Source: a marine gamma proteobacterium HTCC2143 (lineage in GTDB: Bacteria; Pseudomonadota; Gammaproteobacteria; Pseudomonadales; Dasaniaceae). Taken from it: 64,000 nucleotides of DNA. The notes below the pieces were generated by a model. It was given only the letters and a program-made list of their open reading frames with translations. It searched no databases and was not told the origin of the DNA. Location of the stretch: positions 397,957 through 461,956 of the forward strand of contig AAVT01000002.1 in assembly GCA_000169075.1 (NCBI GenBank). Reading direction: 5' to 3'. Positions 61,879 through 64,000 of the stretch are shown here, piece after piece (position 1 is the stretch's first letter; every line of letters begins with the position of its first letter). A program made the position numbers and the translations under genes.

Positions 61879-63170
61879 CTATTCCTCGGTCGAGGCCTTA
61901 AGCTGCTCGGGTTCTGGCGTTTTGTAGACCAGCAGTGGCTCAGAATCGCCATTTATGACAGACTCGTCGATAACTACCTTAGAAACAGTATCTTCTGATG
62001 GTACCTTGTACATCGTTTCTAACAGTACGTTTTCGAGGATCGAGCGCAAGCCTCGAGCACCAGTTTTGCGGTGCATCGCTTTCTCAGCGATAGCACGAAC
62101 ACCGTCTTCGCGAAAATCCACTTCGACTGATTCCATCTCGAACAGTTTTGAATACTGCCTTGTCAATGAGTTTTTGGGCTCGGTCAGAATGCTGACCAAG
62201 GCATCGACATCTAACTCTTCGAGTGTAGCTATAACTGGAAGGCGACCGACAAATTCAGGGATCAATCCATAACGGACCAAATCTTCCGGCTCTAGGTCAA
62301 ATAAGATCTCACCAATATTTTTTGACTCCTCTTTGCTTTTCACATCGGCGCTAAATCCGATCCCACCCTTTTCCGACGCTCTCGAATGACTTTATCGAGA
62401 CCGGCAAAGGCACCTCCACAAATAAACAGGATGTTAGAGGTATCCACTTGCAAAAACTCTTGCTGGGGATGCTTGCGCCCCCCCTGTGGCGGAACTGACG
62501 CAACAGTCCCTTCAATTAACTTGAGCAGGGCCTGCTGAACGCCTTCACCGGAAACGTCACGAGTGATAGAAGGGTTGTCTGACTTTCGCGAAATTTTGTC
62601 TATTTCATCGATATAGACAATGCCCATCTGTGCTTTCTCTACGTCATAATCACATTTTTGCAGCAACTTTTGGATGATATTCTCAACATCCTCACCAACA
62701 TAGCCCGCCTCGGTCAACGTCGTTGCGTCAGCTATAGTAAACGGCACGTCTAACAGACGAGCAAGCGTTTCAGCGAGTAGCGTTTTACCACTCCCCGTAG
62801 GACCGACCAACAAAATGTTGCTCTTTCCAAGTTCGACCTGCTCCTTCTTTTCTTGGCTGTAACGCAAGCGCTTGTAGTGATTATAGACAGCGACCGCTAA
62901 CACTTTCTTGGCACGCTTTTGCCCAATCACGTATTCATCGAGAATTTCCTTAATTTCGACGGGCGTGGGCAAGCGATCTTCAGCACTCTCCGAGGCGCTT
63001 TCCTGCACTTCCTCTCGAATGATGTCATTACATAAATCAACACACTCATCACAGATAAAAACGGATGGTCCGGCTATTAATTTCCGAACTTCATGTTGGC
63101 TCTTGCCACAAAAAGAACAGTAGAGCAGTTTCCCGCCATCATCACCGCTGTCTTTAGTATTTTCACTCAT
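61879..63170 (-). CDS. clpX: ClpX unfoldase, split by a one-base frameshift
   Basis: Two frames, 62340-63170 and 61879-62343, together encode one full ClpX (about 430 residues; E. coli 424). The first has the zinc-binding domain (YCSFCGKSQ and CDECVDLC), Walker [16 protein letters not shown], Walker [11 protein letters not shown], and the RKHPQQEF pore region, and runs out of frame after [11 protein letters not shown]. The second resumes [34 protein letters not shown], with sensor 2 in [11 protein letters not shown]. One missing base near plus-strand 62376 explains it: inserting T there restores [16 protein letters not shown]. Like lon, everything else is intact, so an assembly error is the leading explanation. 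It lies downstream of clpP on the same strand. Confidence 0.93.
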
Positions 63171-63284
63171 TAACGCTGTACCCCGTCTAGCACGTATCAG
63201 ATTGTGCTCTAAATGTTAAGATGCTGTCTTTCAGAAGACTTTGCAAGTCCACTGGGGAATTTATTTCCTCAAAGCAGCTAACGT

Positions 63285-63929
63285 CTAGGCCTCGACACTA
63301 TTGCGGCCACGCAAAACTTCATCAACAAGGCCGTATGTCTTGGAATCGTCTGCGTTCATAAAATTGTCCCGTTCAGTATCGCGGCGAATAGTCTCAACAT
63401 CGTTTCCAGTATGTTCTGCCATCAGCTGATTGAGACGTTCGCGGATAATCAGGATTTCACGCGCTTGTATATCGATATCGGTTGCCTGACCCTGAGCCCC
63501 ACCACTAGGTTGGTGAATCATAGTGCGGGCATTTGGAAGTATAAAACGCTTCCCTTTAGCTCCACCGGCCAGTAAAAAAGCCCCCATACTAGCTGCTTGC
63601 CCAATGCACATGGTGCTAACGTCAGGCCTAATGAACTGCATGGTATCGTAAATAGATAAGCCAGCAGTGACTGAGCCACCTGGCGAATTGATGTATAGAT
63701 GTATGTCTTTATCGGGATTTTCAGACTCTAAAAATAACAGCTGAGCCACGATAAGGTTAGCCATGTTATCTTCTACTTGGCCTACCATAAAGATTACACG
63801 TTCCTTAAGCAATCTCGAATAGATATCATAAGAGCGCTCGCCTTTGGCAGTTTGTTCAACCACCATTGGCACTAGGCCCAAATTATTAATTTCTTGGTTA
63901 TTCATTCCGAACTGATCAAATCTAGACAT
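63285..63929 (-). CDS. clpP: ATP-dependent Clp protease proteolytic subunit ClpP
   Basis: 214-residue serine peptidase forming the two-ring barrel used by both ClpA (26 kb) and ClpX. The catalytic triad is Ser114 in [12 protein letters not shown], His139 in TMIHQPSGG and, by position, Asp188 in [25 protein letters not shown] near 79-98 forms the oxyanion region. The N-terminus before LVPMVVEQT is a short propeptide. Length matches E. coli (207). The clpP-clpX gap is 114 bases without a strong terminator, so cotranscription is expected. Confidence 0.97.
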   Translation of the reverse strand: MSRFDQFGMNNQEINNLGLVPMVVEQTAKGERSYDIYSRLLKERVIFMVGQVEDNMANLIVAQLLFLESENPDKDIHLYINSPGGSVTAGLSIYDTMQFIRPDVSTMCIGQAASMGAFLLAGGAKGKRFILPNARTMIHQPSGGAQGQATDIDIQAREILIIRERLNQLMAEHTGNDVETIRRDTERDNFMNADDSKTYGLVDEVLRGRNSVEA

Positions 63930-63959
63930 GCTAATCCCGCTCTCCCAACGCTATCGTTG

Positions 63960-64000
63960 TTATGCTGCTGCCACTTTCGGCTCAACTAATCGTGCTTATC
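63960..64000 (-). CDS. Possible 3' end of tig (trigger factor), right edge
   Basis: Only about 41 bases are in the window. On the minus strand, one frame ends ARLVEPKVAAA-stop (stop at 63960-63962), which resembles the end of a trigger factor, and tig is the expected neighbour upstream of clpP. However, the codon just before this Ala is TAA; one extra A would turn it into Asp-Lys. This is either another missing base or coincidence. Confidence 0.3.

Noticed and set aside
62365..62385. Programmed frameshift in clpX
   Set aside because: The site CGT-CGG-AAA-AGG is not a slippery heptamer, so recoding is not a good explanation for the split.

Overview
This 64 kb window is chromosomal DNA from a gammaproteobacterium, most likely a marine, free-living aerobe near the Pseudomonadales/Cellvibrionales. 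The evidence is gene order and content. The block cysG-serS-crcB-rarA-lolA-ftsK / trxB-aat-ate-infA / clpA-clpS / cspD / icd-idh / nudJ-mnmA-hflD-purB-roxA closely follows the order I know from Pseudomonas, and the block (tig)-clpP-clpX-lon-hupB-ppiD is standard in Gammaproteobacteria. I see no tRNA or rRNA gene, insertion sequence, prophage, CRISPR array or integrase.

Layout. 1-15 kb is the accessory part: the 3' portion of a long-chain acyl-CoA ligase, an MtfA-type peptidase, a rhodanese, a secreted arylsulfatase, a slipin/NfeD-protease pair, a DUF1456 protein, a SEC-C protein, an MBL-fold alkylsulfatase, a transglutaminase-like protein and the tail-specific protease Prc. It has long gene-poor gaps. 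15-39 kb is the dense core block: siroheme synthesis, seryl-tRNA synthetase, fluoride channel, RarA, LolA, FtsK, thioredoxin reductase, both N-degron transferases (Aat, Ate) beside ClpA and ClpS, IF-1, CspD, two unrelated NADP isocitrate dehydrogenases, RluE, a Nudix hydrolase, MnmA, HflD, PurB and the L16 hydroxylase RoxA. 39-50 kb is mixed: GNAT protein, Rieske protein, patatin, an MBL-fold gene broken by an in-frame TGA, a PAS-GGDEF-EAL regulator, the GTPase YlqF, XdhC plus a MocA-like transferase, and a YdjM-like membrane protein. 50-57 kb holds the electron transfer flavoprotein module (etfBA divergent from the ETF-quinone oxidoreductase), a DUF4823 lipoprotein with a DUF1285 protein, and a phosphoglycerate dehydrogenase. 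57-64 kb is ppiD, hupB, lon, clpX, clpP.

Functional themes. Protein quality control is heavily represented (ClpA, ClpS, ClpP, ClpX, Lon, Prc, PpiD, NfeD protease, Aat, Ate). ETF and ETF-QO together with the acyl-CoA ligase fit fatty-acid oxidation. Two unrelated sulfatases suggest use of organosulfates.

Cautions. lon and clpX are each split by an apparent single-base deletion, a possible third lies at the extreme right edge in what may be the end of tig, and the MBL-fold gene has TGA where tryptophan is expected. Either the assembly has residual errors or several proteostasis genes are damaged. I did not find a clearly new multi-gene system. The least explained items are two small proteins with strong ribosome binding sites (15128-15355 and 49963-50202) and a structured non-coding stretch upstream of the arylsulfatase.
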